From Halichoerus grypus (taxonomy: Eukaryota; Chordata; Mammalia; Carnivora; Phocidae): 64,000 bases of DNA. The stretch spans positions 146,550,262-146,614,261 of the forward strand of contig NC_135718.1 in NCBI RefSeq assembly GCF_964656455.1. Reading direction: 5' to 3'. The position numbers were made by a program, and so were the translations under genes. Numbering within the stretch: the stretch's first letter is position 1; every line of letters starts with the position of its first letter. Below are positions 44,415 through 56,189 of the stretch, piece after piece. The notes beneath the pieces are model-generated. The model saw nothing but the letters and a program-made list of their open reading frames with translations, searched no databases and was not told where the DNA came from.

Positions 44415-45620
44415 AGAGGCATACTCTCTTTTCCGAAATGGTTCGTAGAGCTGCCAGAGGTTGCCTGCTCTCCTCTCCCCACGGTCAGGGTGAGAGACTT
44501 TAGAACAACAAGGGAAGACAGTAAGTAGCCTCTTCAGCCATCCTCCCAGCTTGGAGGGTGTGCAGAAGTGTCCCTTCCCTGCTTCTGCAGTTCCTCACCG
44601 TCAAGATGCCAAGGGAAGTGGGACAAAACCACCCAAAACACAAAGATACTTGATAAGCCCAGGGTCAACATGAAGGAAGTGGGCAAGCCTCATTTTCATA
44701 GGGAAGGATAGAGAATGAACCAAGACAGAAAATGAAACAAATCCTGGAATAAGCAAGAAGCATGTGGGAGAAGCTAGAACCACGATGGTCATAGTTTCCA
44801 AACTAAAACTTCATGTGCATAGCCTGACAAAGACACAAAATAGTTTAAATAGAATCTATCCGCAAAGTTCAGGAACGTGTCTGTGTCTCCACCCAGCAGC
44901 GCCGTCTGAGGTGTAGCAATTGTTCACTCTAGTGAGAGCATCTACACTGAAGATGATGGGAACCAATTATTTTCCTATCACTGAGGAAAGACAGAGAGAA
45001 ATGGGCTCCAACCGAAGCTGTAGGGATCTTCTGTTAAGATTCTGAGAGAGTGAAAAATGGTCTTTGGTGGGGAGCTGTTCTTTCCTTCCTAACATGCCTC
45101 TCCCACCCCAAACAGAGGGGTCCACAAGGCAGCAGCAAACACTGCAGGCTGGAGAGTTTGTCCCTGAGCATTTCTGAGTTGACTTAGGCTATTTCTTCTG
45201 AATTCCAGTGTATTAAATTGATGGTTATAAGGACCGCCCCCCAAATCCCATGTCTTTAAGAGAGCTTCCCCCACCCCAGGAGGAGCAGTGCCCCTTAGTA
45301 GGAAATAGAAGTTGGGGGTGGTGGGTCTGGGGCGCTGAGTCGCTCAGTAACCACACAGCCTGGGATCCCAGGGGCAGGGAGGCCATCGCCCAAAGCACTG
45401 GAAGAAACAGCACCAAAGCCGACTAGGGACCCCAACTCTGCACTGCCTCCTCCCCTCTAGGGAGAGATCTCCCTGCTGGTGAGTTCACAGAGGCAGAAAC
45501 CAGAGGCTGTGAACAAGGACATTCTTATATCCCTGTTGAACACCTCTGTTGCCAAGTCATGCTAGGGAACTACTGCATGTGATGAGGCGGCCCCTCAGAG
45601 AACAGGGAGTGGGGGGCCCA
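44415..45620. other. Flanking DNA, nothing recognised
   Basis: No repeat or gene recognised. Confidence 0.35.
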
Positions 45621-45624
45621 TTCA

Positions 45625-45700
45625 GTTGAACAAACCTCCTAGGAGTACCTACTATGTGGGGGATAGGAAGAGGAGCAGGACACTGCCTCTTGAGTACCAA
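45625..45700 (-). repeat. L2 3' end fragment, antisense
   Basis: TTGAACAAACCTCCTAGGAG and TACCTACTATGTGGGGGATA resemble the reversed L2 terminus. Short. Confidence 0.5.
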
Positions 45701-45944
45701 GCCCCCAGATGAGCCCACGAGGAAGCCTGTGACTGGAGTCTGGTAGGGGGACGTGAATCTGCTATGAAAGAGGACAGGGGTCCCAGAGTCCAGGGAGCAG
45801 GGGCTTGGAAACCAAGCAGCGGAGTTTCCCAGTGATTTCTCCTGTGGCCCACAACCAGGGAAGAGCCAGGCAGCACCCCTCAGCAGAGGTGCAAGATGAG
45901 CCTCCCTTCAGTCCAATTATTCAGCCCCCAGAAATACCCATTCC

Positions 45945-46375
45945 TTCATTATTTACTCAACAAACATGTCGGGCACACCTGCTTGGTGCCAGGCACTGTT
46001 TTAGGGGTGGGAGACCCAGTGGTGAACAAGGCAGGCAAACCTCTGCTTACATTCTAGTTGGAGGCTGCAGAGTGATAGATAGTAAAATCAGTAACCAAAA
46101 TAGAGGCTAAGTTAGTGATAAGTGCTCTGGAGGAGAATATAGCAGGAAATGAAAATATAGATTGATGGGTTTCAAACAGGAGGGTCAGGAAAGGTTCAGG
46201 AGAAGGTAGCATTTAAACATAGACTTGAAAGAAGTGGGTGTCAGGTGGATACCTAGAGAAGGAGCTTATCAGGAAGAGGAAACCGGCAGTGCAAAGGCCC
46301 TGAGGCCGGAGTGAACAGGAACTACAACATGATTGAGGAACTACAGAAGCCCAGTGGGGTTAGAGTGGAATGAGC
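45945..46375 (-). repeat. L2 LINE 3' portion, antisense
   Basis: CCTTCATTATTTACTCAACA, GGTGCCAGGCACTGTTTTAG, ACATTCTAGTTGGAGGCTG and GGCAGTGCAAAGGCCCTGAG are shared with the other antisense L2 copies here. Confidence 0.9.
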
Positions 46376-46754
46376 CTTGTCTTTGAGACCCAGCTTGCCA
46401 GGAACTCATCTGAGTGCCTTACTGCATCTGAACTGGCCCTGCCCACTGGTCTTCCATCAGAGGGGAGGATGTCCTGGCTGGGTAGCCAATTTCCCCATGA
46501 AAATTCTTCAGTAGTTCCTGGGTCTTTGATGGAGGTGAGTTCGTGCTGGGCAAAGGAAGGAAGGAAATAAGAAGCAGGTATAGGACACGTGGGGTTGCGG
46601 CAAGACCATGGACTGTGAACAGGTCCTGCTAGTCTCTTGGCAATGGGGCATGAGCTGCCCCTGTGTGAAGGCCCATTCCCCCTTGCCCCCACTCCTGCTG
46701 CAGGGCTCAGTCGTTCCGGCTGCCGGTACGCACTTCTGTACTCACCTCGGCTGC

Positions 46755-46850
46755 TCGGCAGTTCGCTTATTGTGAGTTTCTTGAGGTCAGGAGCAATACC
46801 ATAATTCCAGGACCTCAGAAGAGAGGGTCACTGGGTGAATGAATAGGAGA
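46755..46850 (+). repeat. L2 3' end, sense
   Basis: GTGAGTTTCTTGAGGTCAGG, AGCAATACCATAATTCCAGG and GGGTGAATGAATAGG match the L2 terminus. Confidence 0.65.
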
Positions 46851-48044
46851 TTCTAGGATCATTGCCTTCCTTAGAACCGAGTGCTCTGAGGGCAGTTACT
46901 GCAGCCTCACGGAGGAAGCATCTACACTGGAGCAAAACCGTTCCTTTTCGGACTCTCCCACTGCATCTGCGAGCTGGTGAGCTGGTGAGCTAGCACACGG
47001 GCCTGCATGTCCCATCTGCCATTGGCCTGGGACTGGAGATCCTTGGGGTGGGCCAGAGTCTCCCAGAGCTGGAATCCACGGAACACAGCCCGGCTCCCAG
47101 TCTTGGCTCCCAGTCTTCGTGAGGACCCAGCAGGAGTCACAGGGCATGGCCCTTCCCTGGTGGGGAGGGGGCTGTGGGAGGGGGGGATGGAGGGGTCCCA
47201 GGACTGGTGCTAAGTGCCTGAGCATAAACCCAAGCAGGAATCTACATCGATGCCATTTTTAGGGGCCCAGAGGGAAAGAGGTCATTTTTGCTGGCTTTGC
47301 TTGCCTATCTTTTTGCCAAAGTGAGACTTTAGCCGTGGTAGTTGCTGCTTCAAAAGCCCAGGGTTTACCCACAAATGTCCCCATCACAACAGGCTGCTTT
47401 GAAGGAGCCAGTTCCCAGGGCGGGTCACAACACAATGAGAAGGGGCAGCGGCCAGGGTGCAGCCACAGCCCCCTCCCTCCCGGCCCCCTCCACCCACCAC
47501 CCCAGGGGCGTTTGTCCACACCTCGTGCGCTGGCTCCCGCCTCTTGGCCATCACACAGAAACACGCCAGTGGCCATTCGCCGTGCCAGCGCGGCAGATGT
47601 GTTGGTCTAGGGCACCAGGGTGTGAGAAAACAAATCCTTTGTAGAACAAATGTGCAGAACGCTTATTTATGTGTTAGACATTTCAAATCCTGTTTTCTGC
47701 AAAGCTGGCTCCCAGGCAAGTGAAGCTACATAGAAAATCTTGGAGGTTGAGATGATTTAAGCACAAGGGGGAAGTCAGGGGACTCTGGAACACAGCCCTC
47801 TCGACAAGAGGGTGAAACCTGATCATCTCTTGGGAGAAGGCACCTGGGAACTAGGAAGAGGGAAAGAGGGGAACCTATTTTTTGCAACATATCCTTTTGC
47901 CCTATTTTGTTTCCATGTATGTGTAATAGCTTTTCAAAAAGTTTTTAATCCATCATATTTAATATAGAGAGACTTTCCCACCTTTTACATTGATATTCAT
48001 CCAATCGCTATGTATTTCCTTTTCAAGAAGCATTGAAAAATACA
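46851..48044. other. Flanking DNA with small tandem duplications
   Basis: GAGCTGGTG is tandemly repeated near 46971-46993 and GGCTCCCAGTCTT occurs twice near 47092-47118. 47335-47610 is GC-rich and open on both strands. No gene recognised. Confidence 0.4.
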
Positions 48045-48215
48045 CTTAGTGGACTCACCAGGTGCCGAGTGCTGAGACACCCCTTATTTCGCCTTCACGA
48101 CAACCCCGCCAGGTAACGGAATGACCACTTTACAGGCGAGGAAGCTGAGGCTCACTGGCACTGAGCAACGCACCCCGGACTCACAGCCACCTGACTGCAG
48201 GGTGGGCTGGGCCAC
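48045..48215 (-). repeat. MIR, antisense
   Basis: CACCAGGTGCCGAGTGCTGA, CTTCACGACAACCCCGCC, ACTTTACAGGCGAGGAAGC and GACTCACAGCCACCTGACTG follow antisense MIR order. Confidence 0.8.
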
Positions 48216-48520
48216 CTTCTTGCCTGCTGCACCCGTCCTGAAGGATGGCGGAGAAAGCTCCGGAGGAAGGGTGTTCTGTTGAACACTGGCTGAGAGGCAT
48301 GATGAGGAAATGGACCATCTCCTCCCTCCTCTGGCCTGGAAACATTTTTTTCTTTCCCCACTTGCCTTTTCTGGGGTGTTTGCCTCTCCTAAGTCTCAGC
48401 AATAACGAGCTCAGGGTTGTCTCCCAGACTGTGTGGACAAGACAGCAATTAGCTATTCTCACCTCCTATGAGCTCCTTGGTGCTCAAGTGTCTCTTAATT
48501 CAAGGCTACAACCACAATTC

Positions 48521-48536
48521 CTCTTTCTCTCTCTCC

Positions 48537-48574
<38 letters not shown>

Positions 48575-48594
48575 TACACACACATACACACACA
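48521..48594. repeat. Compound (TC)n(CA)n microsatellite
   Basis: TC units pass directly into CA units with CATA interruptions, about 74 bases in all. Confidence 0.95.
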
Positions 48595-48830
48595 GAGTTC
48601 TATACCCACTTTGAAATCAACACTCTCACACCAGAATGTTGGTTCTACACTGAGACTCAGAGACTGGCATTGACCCTTGGTCCAATGAGCAGCATGAATG
48701 AACTGGATTACCAGTAAAGACCTCTATCCCCCCAGCTGTATTCTTGTGTGGGTGGCACCTAGTGACACTCACGGTCTTCTTTAGGGGCCTCAGGGAACCC
48801 CACTGTTAGCATACACACACCCCCACTCCA

Positions 48831-49406
48831 TGCTCTATAGATGGAATGTCTATGTCCTCCCAAAATTCATATGTTGAAATCCTAACTCCCAAAGTGATGG
48901 TGTTAAGAGGTAGGGCCAGGGCACCTGGGTGCATAGTTGGTTAAGCATCCGACTCTTGGTTTTGGCTCAGATCGTGATCTCAGGGTCATGAGATCAAACC
49001 CCACATTGAGCTCTGTGCTCAGCAGGGAGTCTGCTTGAGATTCTCTCTCCTTCTCCCTCTCCCTCTGCCCCTCCCACTTGTGCTCTCTCTCTAAAATAAA
49101 TAAATAAATCTTAAAAAAAGAAAAAGAGCTAGGGCCTTTGGGAGGTAATTAGGTCATGAGGGTGGAGCTTCATGAGCAGGATCTGTCCTCTTATGAAAGG
49201 GGCCCCCAGAGCTCCTTGGTCCTTTCCACGATGGGAGGCCACAGCAAGATGGCTGTCTATAAAGCAGGAATCAGCCCTCATCAGACACCGAGTCTGCCAG
49301 CACCCTGATCTGGGACTTTCTAGCCACCTATGAGAAATAAATACTATTGTTTATAAGCCACCCAGCCTGTAGTAATTTGTTAGAGCAACCCAAACAGACT
49401 AAGAGA
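48831..49406 (+). mobile_element. MaLR-type LTR split by a SINE
   Basis: Before the SINE: TGTCTATGTCCTCCCAAAAT, ATGTTGAAATCCTAACTCCC, GTGATGGTGTTAAGAGGTAG. After it: CCTTTGGGAGGTAATTAGG, TCATGAGGGTGGAGCTTCAT, CAGACACCGAGTCTGCCAG, GAGAAATAAATACTATTG, and GTAATTTGTTAGAGCAACCC through CAGACTAAGAGA. Excluding the insert it makes one near-complete LTR of about 360 bases. Confidence 0.85.
48918..49123 (+). mobile_element. CAN SINE inside a MaLR LTR
   Basis: Head GGGCACCTGGGTGCATAG, GACTCTTGGTTTTGGCTCAG, body and AAATAAATAAATAAATC tail. A 13-base duplication with one mismatch flanks it (48905-48917 AAGAGGTAGGGCC, 49124-49136 AAGAGCTAGGGCC), consistent with a fairly old insertion. Confidence 0.96.
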
Positions 49407-49840
49407 CCCCCTAAAAATACCTAGTCTCTACCCCCCGTGGGCAATGCCATGATTTCCTTTTGCATGAGGCTTTGATCCTATTCAAATACACTTGCCCCTG
49501 GAAGGGCAGCCTGCAGCAGAAGTGACAAGCCCCCTCCCCAACTCCCCTGGGCCTGCTGTATACTCTATACTACACAGCTCTGGGGGTGCCATTTACATCA
49601 TAATCCTAGGGGATTTTTTATATTTTTATGACAATTTGCTGGCAGATAGCAACAAATGTCTAGTACTAGTGTTGCTCACCCGACCCCCCCACCAGGATAG
49701 AACGCACTTGATCCAGACCACCTCCCTGCCTTGACTCACTGGGGGGGTGCAGGTGTCATGAACCTTGTCTGCCCTGGTCTCTTCTTTCCACCAAGCCTTG
49801 TGCTGCCTCATTGCTTCAGTCTGCCTCCACTCCATGACCC
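49407..49840. other. Flanking DNA between a MaLR LTR and a SINE
   Basis: Nothing recognised. Confidence 0.35.
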
Positions 49841-49853
49841 CTTTCTGCATCTT

Positions 49854-50083
49854 TTTTCTTTCTTTTTTTTTTTTTTCTGAGAGCGAGAGAGAGAACACAT
49901 GCACGCACACACATGCATGCATGGGGGGAGGGGCAGAGGGAGGGAGGGAGAGAGAGAATCTCAAGCAGGCTCCACGCCCAGTATGGAGCTCAATGTGGGG
50001 CTTGATCCCATGACCCTGAGATCGTGACCTGAGCTGAAATCAAGAGTCAGACACTTAACTAACTGAGCCACCCAGATGCCCCT
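49854..50083 (-). mobile_element. CAN SINE, antisense
   Basis: T-rich tail, GAGCGAGAGAGAGAACAC, an internal CATGCACGCACACAC expansion, GATCCCATGACCCTGAGATC, and head GAGCCACCCAGATGCCCC. The 13-base duplication CTTTCTGCATCTT is at 49841-49853 and 50084-50096. Confidence 0.96.
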
Positions 50084-50099
50084 CTTTCTGCATCTTGAT

Positions 50100-52020
50100 G
50101 GGAACCAGTGTCCTACTGTCCATGGGAGACTAGCCTGGGGACTCTAGCCCAGGACTCCATGGTCAGTCACAGAATGGGGGAGAAGGGGTAGGAGAGAGCA
50201 GCTGGATCCAAGGGAGCTCATGCTGTCTCCTCGTTGACCACCGTGGTCTCCAGCTGTAGAGGCACTCCCACTCCCTGGCCTGAATGCCTTCAACTGCTTC
50301 TGCCATGTCCCCATTGTCCCTTGGCTCTTCTCATCACCACCAGACTTGGATCCCTAGTTGGATGACCACAGTTGTCCACGCTGACAGGGCTGAGGTTCTG
50401 AAGGGCTCTGTCCCTACCTATTACAACTCTCTCCACTCTTCCGGCGATCTCTCTCAGCAAACTTGGGACGTGGCCCAAGACCTAAGTCAAAGACATTGGT
50501 AGGGTCTCCACATTCCCACCCCAAAACTGTCCCACCCTCCAACAATCACTCTGTCCCAGGACAGACCCAAAGCACCTCAGCTCCCTGTTCTCCCAGGGTG
50601 AATTCCCAGCCCATCCAGGTCATCCTCGGGGAAGCTGGGGTCTCCCCTCGGTCAGGACATTCAGTGCCTGGAACTTCACTACCAGCATCCTCTTCATCCA
50701 TGCAATTTTTTCTCGTTATAAGGTTGGTTTGTTTATTTTTACTTTAAAAGGCCATGAAGTTGCCCTCCTCCACCCTCCCCCACTTTTTCCTATGCCTGAG
50801 TAGACAGCAACATATCCAAGACAGTCCTTTGGACTTGCAAGACAGTCCTTTGGATTTGCCTGGAGAGAGGGTCCCTGGCAGGTGCCTAGACTCCCTAGGT
50901 AGGATGCAAAGCCAAGCCCCGCCTCCAGCTCCTTCACTGGGGCTTCCACCTTTGTTTCACACACACACACACCCCACCCCACCCCGGGGAAGGCAGAGCC
51001 TCTGTTTAGATGGGGCACATGCCTCCAGGGCACCTCTTCGTGCAGGCTTTAGGGGATTATTATTTATAGTTCCTTAATGTCTGCTTTCCATGCCTGGCTT
51101 CCTAGGAAGCAATAAAACGGGAGACACACTTGCACCTGCTCCAAATGCTCACCTTGCTACGAACAATGGCTTCTGGTGATTTAGGTCTTACCCTCTCCGA
51201 GGCCAGGGCAGGGGTTCTCACAGTCCTGTAATTATGCTTCTTGCTCCAAAGGGATCTGAGGCAGCCCTTTCCAACCGTCTAAAACAGGGTGGTGTATTTA
51301 TGTGTAAGCAAGCCAGCCAGCAAGCAAGGGCAAACCCACCAACCTGGGAGGGTCGAAGGCCCAAGTGCATGAATTAATCCCAGAGCCTGGCAGCACTCGG
51401 GGCAGGCAAGCCATCAATAAAACATCAAAGGCCGGTGTCATTAGAGGAGGCAAAGTGGGATATTTTATTCATGACTGTATTTTGAAGGGGCTTGCTCATG
51501 ACTCACAAATTATTCATGAGCTTCTTTCTATTTTTAAATGCAAATTACAAGGGTGTTTAAAGGGGCAGAAGTGCTACGCCCTCCCCCTAGTCCCACTCTA
51601 GGCTATTTTGGGGAAAGACTGTCCCACTTCAGGCTCCGGGCTGCTTTCCTTTCCAGGTCCTGTCCCACAGGACAGTCATCATGGTTTCCCCCTAAGGGCC
51701 TCTCCCAGCCAACTGGAAGGCTGGCAGAGCACCACCACCCCCCCAGACCCACCTTCTGCCACTCACTGTACCAGCAGCTCCTCACCAACCAGAACCAGAG
51801 GCCAGTCGCTGTGACGGGGACCTCAGCGATCATCTCTTGCCCCGTGGATGAACTGAACATATGATCTGGAGCTGGATCCTGAATCTCCCAGAGATCACAT
51901 GCCCAGGTTTCTCTGACTTTCTGCATCACAGCTTTTGCAATGGGGTCTAGGGATCTCCATTCTAAATAAATTCCCCCAAGTGATTTTTATACAGAGTGCA
52001 GTTTAAGGAGCGCTGAGCTG
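50100..52020. other. Flanking DNA with candidate conserved segments
   Basis: Contains a 21-base tandem duplication (50819-50860), a short CA/CCCCA tract (50957-50985) and a repeat-free segment at 51360-51560 with an ATGCAAAT octamer. No gene recognised. Confidence 0.4.
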
Positions 52021-52021
52021 G

Positions 52022-52195
52022 GCCAGAGGTTTTCAGACTTCAGCACGTCTCAGTCACCTAGACAACTTGTTGAAACACAGATGGCTGAGCCCCAGCCCCA
52101 GAGTTTCTGATCCAGTAGCTCTAGGGTAGGTCTGAGAATCTGCAGTTGCCAGGCGATACTAATGGAGTCTGGGGACTCCACTTGGAGAACAACTG
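52022..52195 (+). repeat. MER5-type hAT DNA transposon, near full length
   Basis: Opens CAGAGGTTTTCAGACTTCAG and closes CTTGGAGAACAACTG, a degenerate terminal inverted repeat. Between them are AGTCACCTAGACAACTTGTT, CAGAGTTTCTGATCCAGTAG and GTCTGAGAATCTGCAGTTG. Non-autonomous, long inactive. Confidence 0.9.
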
Positions 52196-52484
52196 ACCCC
52201 TGAAGACTATTGAGGCCATGCATCTGGGTAAGAGTCTCCCCCAGAAGGTCTCCCAGCAGCCAGGTCTATAGGCCATGTAGACCACCACCTCCCGACGCAT
52301 CCCATGAGCTTTTCCCACTTCTGAGCCTGGTTCCTGGTCTTCTTGGCTTGCCAGAATGTAGCCACAGCAGTGACATAATTTAAATATCATGACAGCTTTA
52401 AGAAAAATGTGCAAAGTCCTTTTCTTCAATCCACATTCATTGCAGAGGCATCTGCTTTATAGAGCACCCTGCCTGCATTTCTTG

Positions 52485-52800
52485 ATCCAACAAACACCAA
52501 TTAAGTACTTACTATGTATGCCCTGGTGATGGAAAAACACAGAGTTCCTGACCGCAAAGAACCAACAGTCCATAGGGTCAAATACAGACAGTTCCGGGCA
52601 ATGGTGACATTGCTGGGAACGCCAAGAGAGACACATAACACATCCCGGGTTGGGGGGAAGGGGTCCCCAGGGAGAGGCAGCACTGGAGCTGAGTCTAGAA
52701 GGACGTTAAGGAGTCAGCCCTGGGAGGAGGGAGAAGGAGGGAAGATCAGCTTAAGCAAAGGAACAAAGGTGAGGAAGCATCCGGGAGTGGGGGGGTCTGG
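52485..52800 (-). repeat. L2 3' portion, antisense
   Basis: CAACAAACACCAATTAAGTA, CTTACTATGTATGCCCTGG and CACTGGAGCTGAGTCTAGAA match reversed L2, though diverged. Confidence 0.65.
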
Positions 52801-53204
52801 GAACACAGCAGGTGTTCTCACGTCTTTAGTCTGTCATGGCAGCATCTTTGACACTTAGAGTGATTCATCCAGACCCTGGAGAGGGCACGGTGGGGAGCAA
52901 GGAGGTGGCAGAAGTTGGAAGTGGGGAAATTCCTCAGCCTCTGTGAGATGGGCCAGAAAGAAGACTGTGGAGCCATAAGCCTATGACACTTCACGAAAGT
53001 GACCTTGAGCGTCAGTCTCCAGAGGATCACTGCTCCGGTTGGGAGGGAGTGAGGACGGGGGCTAGCAAGGTTTCTGTAGAGACTTTGCCACTGGCCTCGA
53101 GGAGGCTGGGGTCCCCCAACAGGCCTTCAGGAGAAAGTCCTACAGACTCAACCACACAATGGGCTTCTTCTACTTTCTGCCTCCCAGCAGCCAAATTAAA
53201 CCCA
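52801..53204. other. Flanking DNA, nothing recognised
   Basis: Lies between two L2 fragments in opposite orientation. No gene. Confidence 0.35.
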
Positions 53205-53485
53205 TCTTCTAAGTCCAGCTTAACCATATCCTTTCCCCAGAAGACCTCCCTGTCCCCTCATTTAAAAGTGCTTTCCCTCCTGTCAGGTAAACTCCTGTGG
53301 CCTTTTGATGTGTGCCTCCCTGAGAGCATGTAAGACTGTCATTTCCCTGACTAGATCAAGCTTCTTGAAAGCAAAGGCCATGTCTTATTCATTCATCAGA
53401 TACATAGCACCTGGCACAATGTCTACCATGTAGTAGGGTCTCAAAAGATGTTGAATAGATGAAGGAATGAATTGAATAAGTAATT
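53205..53485 (+). repeat. L2 3' end, sense
   Basis: ATCAAGCTTCTTGAAAGCAA, GGCCATGTCTTATTCATTC, TAGCACCTGGCACAATGTCT and GTTGAATAGATGAAGGAATG form the classic L2 terminus. Confidence 0.9.
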
Positions 53486-55456
53486 GAATGAAATGATTTC
53501 CCATGGTGGTCTCACTCCCGGAAAGCAGGCTAGCCATCATGTGATCAGAATGAATATCCAGGAAAAGCGTACTCTTGATTATTGGGTGTTACTCATTGAT
53601 AACCAGACTCTGGAAGGAATGGGGCCCTTACTGAATACTGAACCTCCCACATGCCAAAACCCTGAATGGGAAGTTCAAAACTGTCCAGCCAGAGCTCCCA
53701 GTACTTAACCAACAGGCGAGGGCTGCAGAGCCCCAGATCCATCAGAAGCTGAGAGATCACTTTGTGCATGCTCTGCAGATAATTAGCTGTGTGCACTGGG
53801 GACTGCAGGCACTTTGGGAAAATAATTACAATAGGTCAAGGGCTCAGCCAAAGCAAAATCAAAATGAAATCATACAGACTGCTGAGGTCAGGAAAGGGAT
53901 GCTCCAGTCTTTGAAATCCCATCAGAGAAATTACAAAAGGAAGGTAGGAGTGGGGAGGGGGAAGGATGAGAGAAGAGGAGCAGAAGTAGGATGCCTGCCC
54001 CTGATTAGAGTAGAGGATTCTGGGTAGGTGCAGACCAGTGAGCCAGGGAGCATTCCAGTTCGGCCTTCTCCCACAGCCAGGGTGGTGGGCATACAGGGTT
54101 CTCCCCTCATGCTTCCCTCTTCCTTCACACACACACGAATACCCACTCACTCCGGTCTCTCTCCTCCTTGAGGCCGGTCAGGAGGGATGATTCCAAGGGA
54201 GATTAGAACCACAATGCACTGCTGTGGATGTTGGGAATGGGGAACCACTCCAATTATTCACTCGCGAAATCGGGAATGTTACTTCTTAAGCCATGAGTAC
54301 AACCAGGTTCAGAAGGGCTGGCTAAAGATTAGTAAGACTCATCCCAACCATCAGCGGCTTATGCCTGGGGTGGGGGAGAAAACTAAGGCTCATGCAACTA
54401 TCAGAGAAACCATATGGCAAGCCGCGAGTTACCGTTAAGCAGTGGCGCCCATCCCCGTGCAAGCAATGGGGAGGTGCGTTGTGCACAAAGGATTTACAAA
54501 CAATAGATGTTCTAAAAGAAGGTCTGCTTTTTATGATCATCATTGCTGTAACTCTAAATAATACCTGTTATAAAATATTCCTCCTCACACGTAAAGATGG
54601 CTCCTACCCATATGTCACCACTGTTAAGATGAAGAGTCCCAAGAAAGAGGAAGTTAGCACAGGTTAGAGCAGGTTGGGAAGATTTCACAGAGGAGGAAGG
54701 TCCGAGGGTGAACCTTGATGTGTGGGAAGGATTTGAATAGTGAGGGATAAGTGTAGGGATTCCAGACAAGATTCTACTTCTGTGTCCACCGCATTGAGGT
54801 GCATCCCCACCTTCCCTGCCAAAGACTTCCTACTGGTAATCTGTCAGTGAGTCAGTGGAGGAGCCTCCTCATTGAGGCTTGGTGCCCTGGACCTCCTTGT
54901 GGGACACTAACAGAGGAAGCAAGAGCAAGCAGGTCCTACCTGCAGTGTCCCTGGGGTACGTGCAAGGCAAGTAAGGCAAGACAAGTGGGGCATACTAGAG
55001 AGCTTTGATTGGGGTCCCAGGGCACTGAAATGAAAAGAGAACGCATTTTTAAGAAAAAGAAAATGGGATCAGCAGCAGAGTTGACTTCCTGGCCTCCACC
55101 AGAACAAGCAACAAAAATTGAGCTATCAAGAGAATCTGGTCCTCCAAGCTTTGGGGTGAGGCTGCTGTTCTGGGGACAGCTCTGCTTCTCATGGTTCAGA
55201 AGCAGTGTCACTTCGCAGCAGGGGGACCTGGGAGGAAGCTCCAAGTAATTGAAAGGCTGTCAAGAAGGAGAGAGATGAGTCTCACTGTACAGCTCCAGAG
55301 GCAGAATTAGACTCAGTGGGTAGAAATTATACAGAGGCAGATTTCAACACTACATTAGCCTGATGTTTTCTTGCCATTAGAGATGTCTCACAGTAGGGTA
55401 CACTGCTTGAGAGGTGGCGAGCGCCCTGTCACTGCGTGTGGTCAAAAGTGGCCGAG
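53486..55456. other. Flanking DNA, nothing recognised
   Basis: No repeat family, RNA gene or exon I can support. 54230-54540 keeps scattered CpG (TCACTCGCGAAATCGGG, GCAAGCCGCGAGTTACCG), which is slightly unusual outside repeats. Confidence 0.35.
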
Positions 55457-55655
55457 GGGCGCCTGGGTGGCTCAGTCAGTTAAGCATCTGACTCTTGTTT
55501 TCGGCTCAGGTCATGATCTCAGGGTCGTGAGATCGAGCCCCACATCAGGCTCTGCGCTGGGCACGGAGCCTGCTTAAGATTCTCTCTCTCCCTCTGCCTC
55601 TGTCCCTCTTCCCCTGTGTTCTCTCTCTCTCTCAAAAAAAAAAAAAAAAAAAAAA
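55457..55655 (+). mobile_element. CAN SINE
   Basis: Head GGGCGCCTGGGTGGCTCAG, TCAGTTAAGCATCTGACTC, GAGATCGAGCCCC, CT-rich body and an uninterrupted A-tail. An imperfect duplication AAAAGTGGCCGAG / AAATGTGGCTGAG flanks it. Confidence 0.96.
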
Positions 55656-55822
55656 AATGTGGCTGAGCAATGACTTACTGGACGATTGTAAGGTGCTCTG
55701 AGGGATATCTTAGCAATGAGCATGGATCTTGGGGGCACCTAGAGGTGCCTCTTTAAGTCTGAAATTCTGTAATTGTGAGTCTCCTCCTTGACCAAACTCT
55801 TGGATTTAAATCATGCAACCCA

Positions 55823-56036
55823 GGGATGCCTGGGTGGCTCAGTCAGTTAAGCATCTGCCTTCGGCTCAGGTCATGATCCTGGGACCCTGGGATCGAGCCC
55901 CACATCAGGTTCCCTGCTCAGCGGGGGGCCTGCTTCTCCCTCTCCCTCTGTCCTTCTCCCCTTCCCCCCAGCTCATGCTTGCTCTCTCTCTCTCTCTCAA
56001 ACAAATAAATAAAATCTTTAAAATAAACAAATAAAT
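55823..56036 (+). mobile_element. CAN SINE
   Basis: Head GGATGCCTGGGTGGCTCAG, CTTCGGCTCAGGTCATGATC, GGGATCGAGCCCC, tail AAACAAATAAATAAAATC. A perfect 15-base duplication AAATCATGCAACCCA flanks it at 55808-55822 and 56037-56051. Same orientation as its neighbour 170 bases upstream. Confidence 0.98.
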
Positions 56037-56189
56037 AAATCATGCAACCCAATATCCAGACTCACCAAAGCCACTGTGGAAATATCAGTAACAATCCCTA
56101 GACACACACCTCCCTGGTAGCTCACCAGAGTCCAGCCAACCATCTCTAGAGGGAAACCAGAGACATGTTCTGTTGATTGACAGGGAGTA

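Noticed and set aside
45333..45378. Possible extra SINE head (GGGGCGCTGAGTCGCTCAG)
   Set aside because: The resemblance stops after about 20 bases; there is no B-box, CT body, A-tail or target duplication.
44010..49406. A provirus bounded by two LTRs
   Set aside because: The two MaLR-type LTRs are in the same orientation about 4.4 kb apart, but the DNA between them holds L2 and MIR elements and no retroviral gene sequence, and the LTRs differ in type. They are independent solo LTRs.
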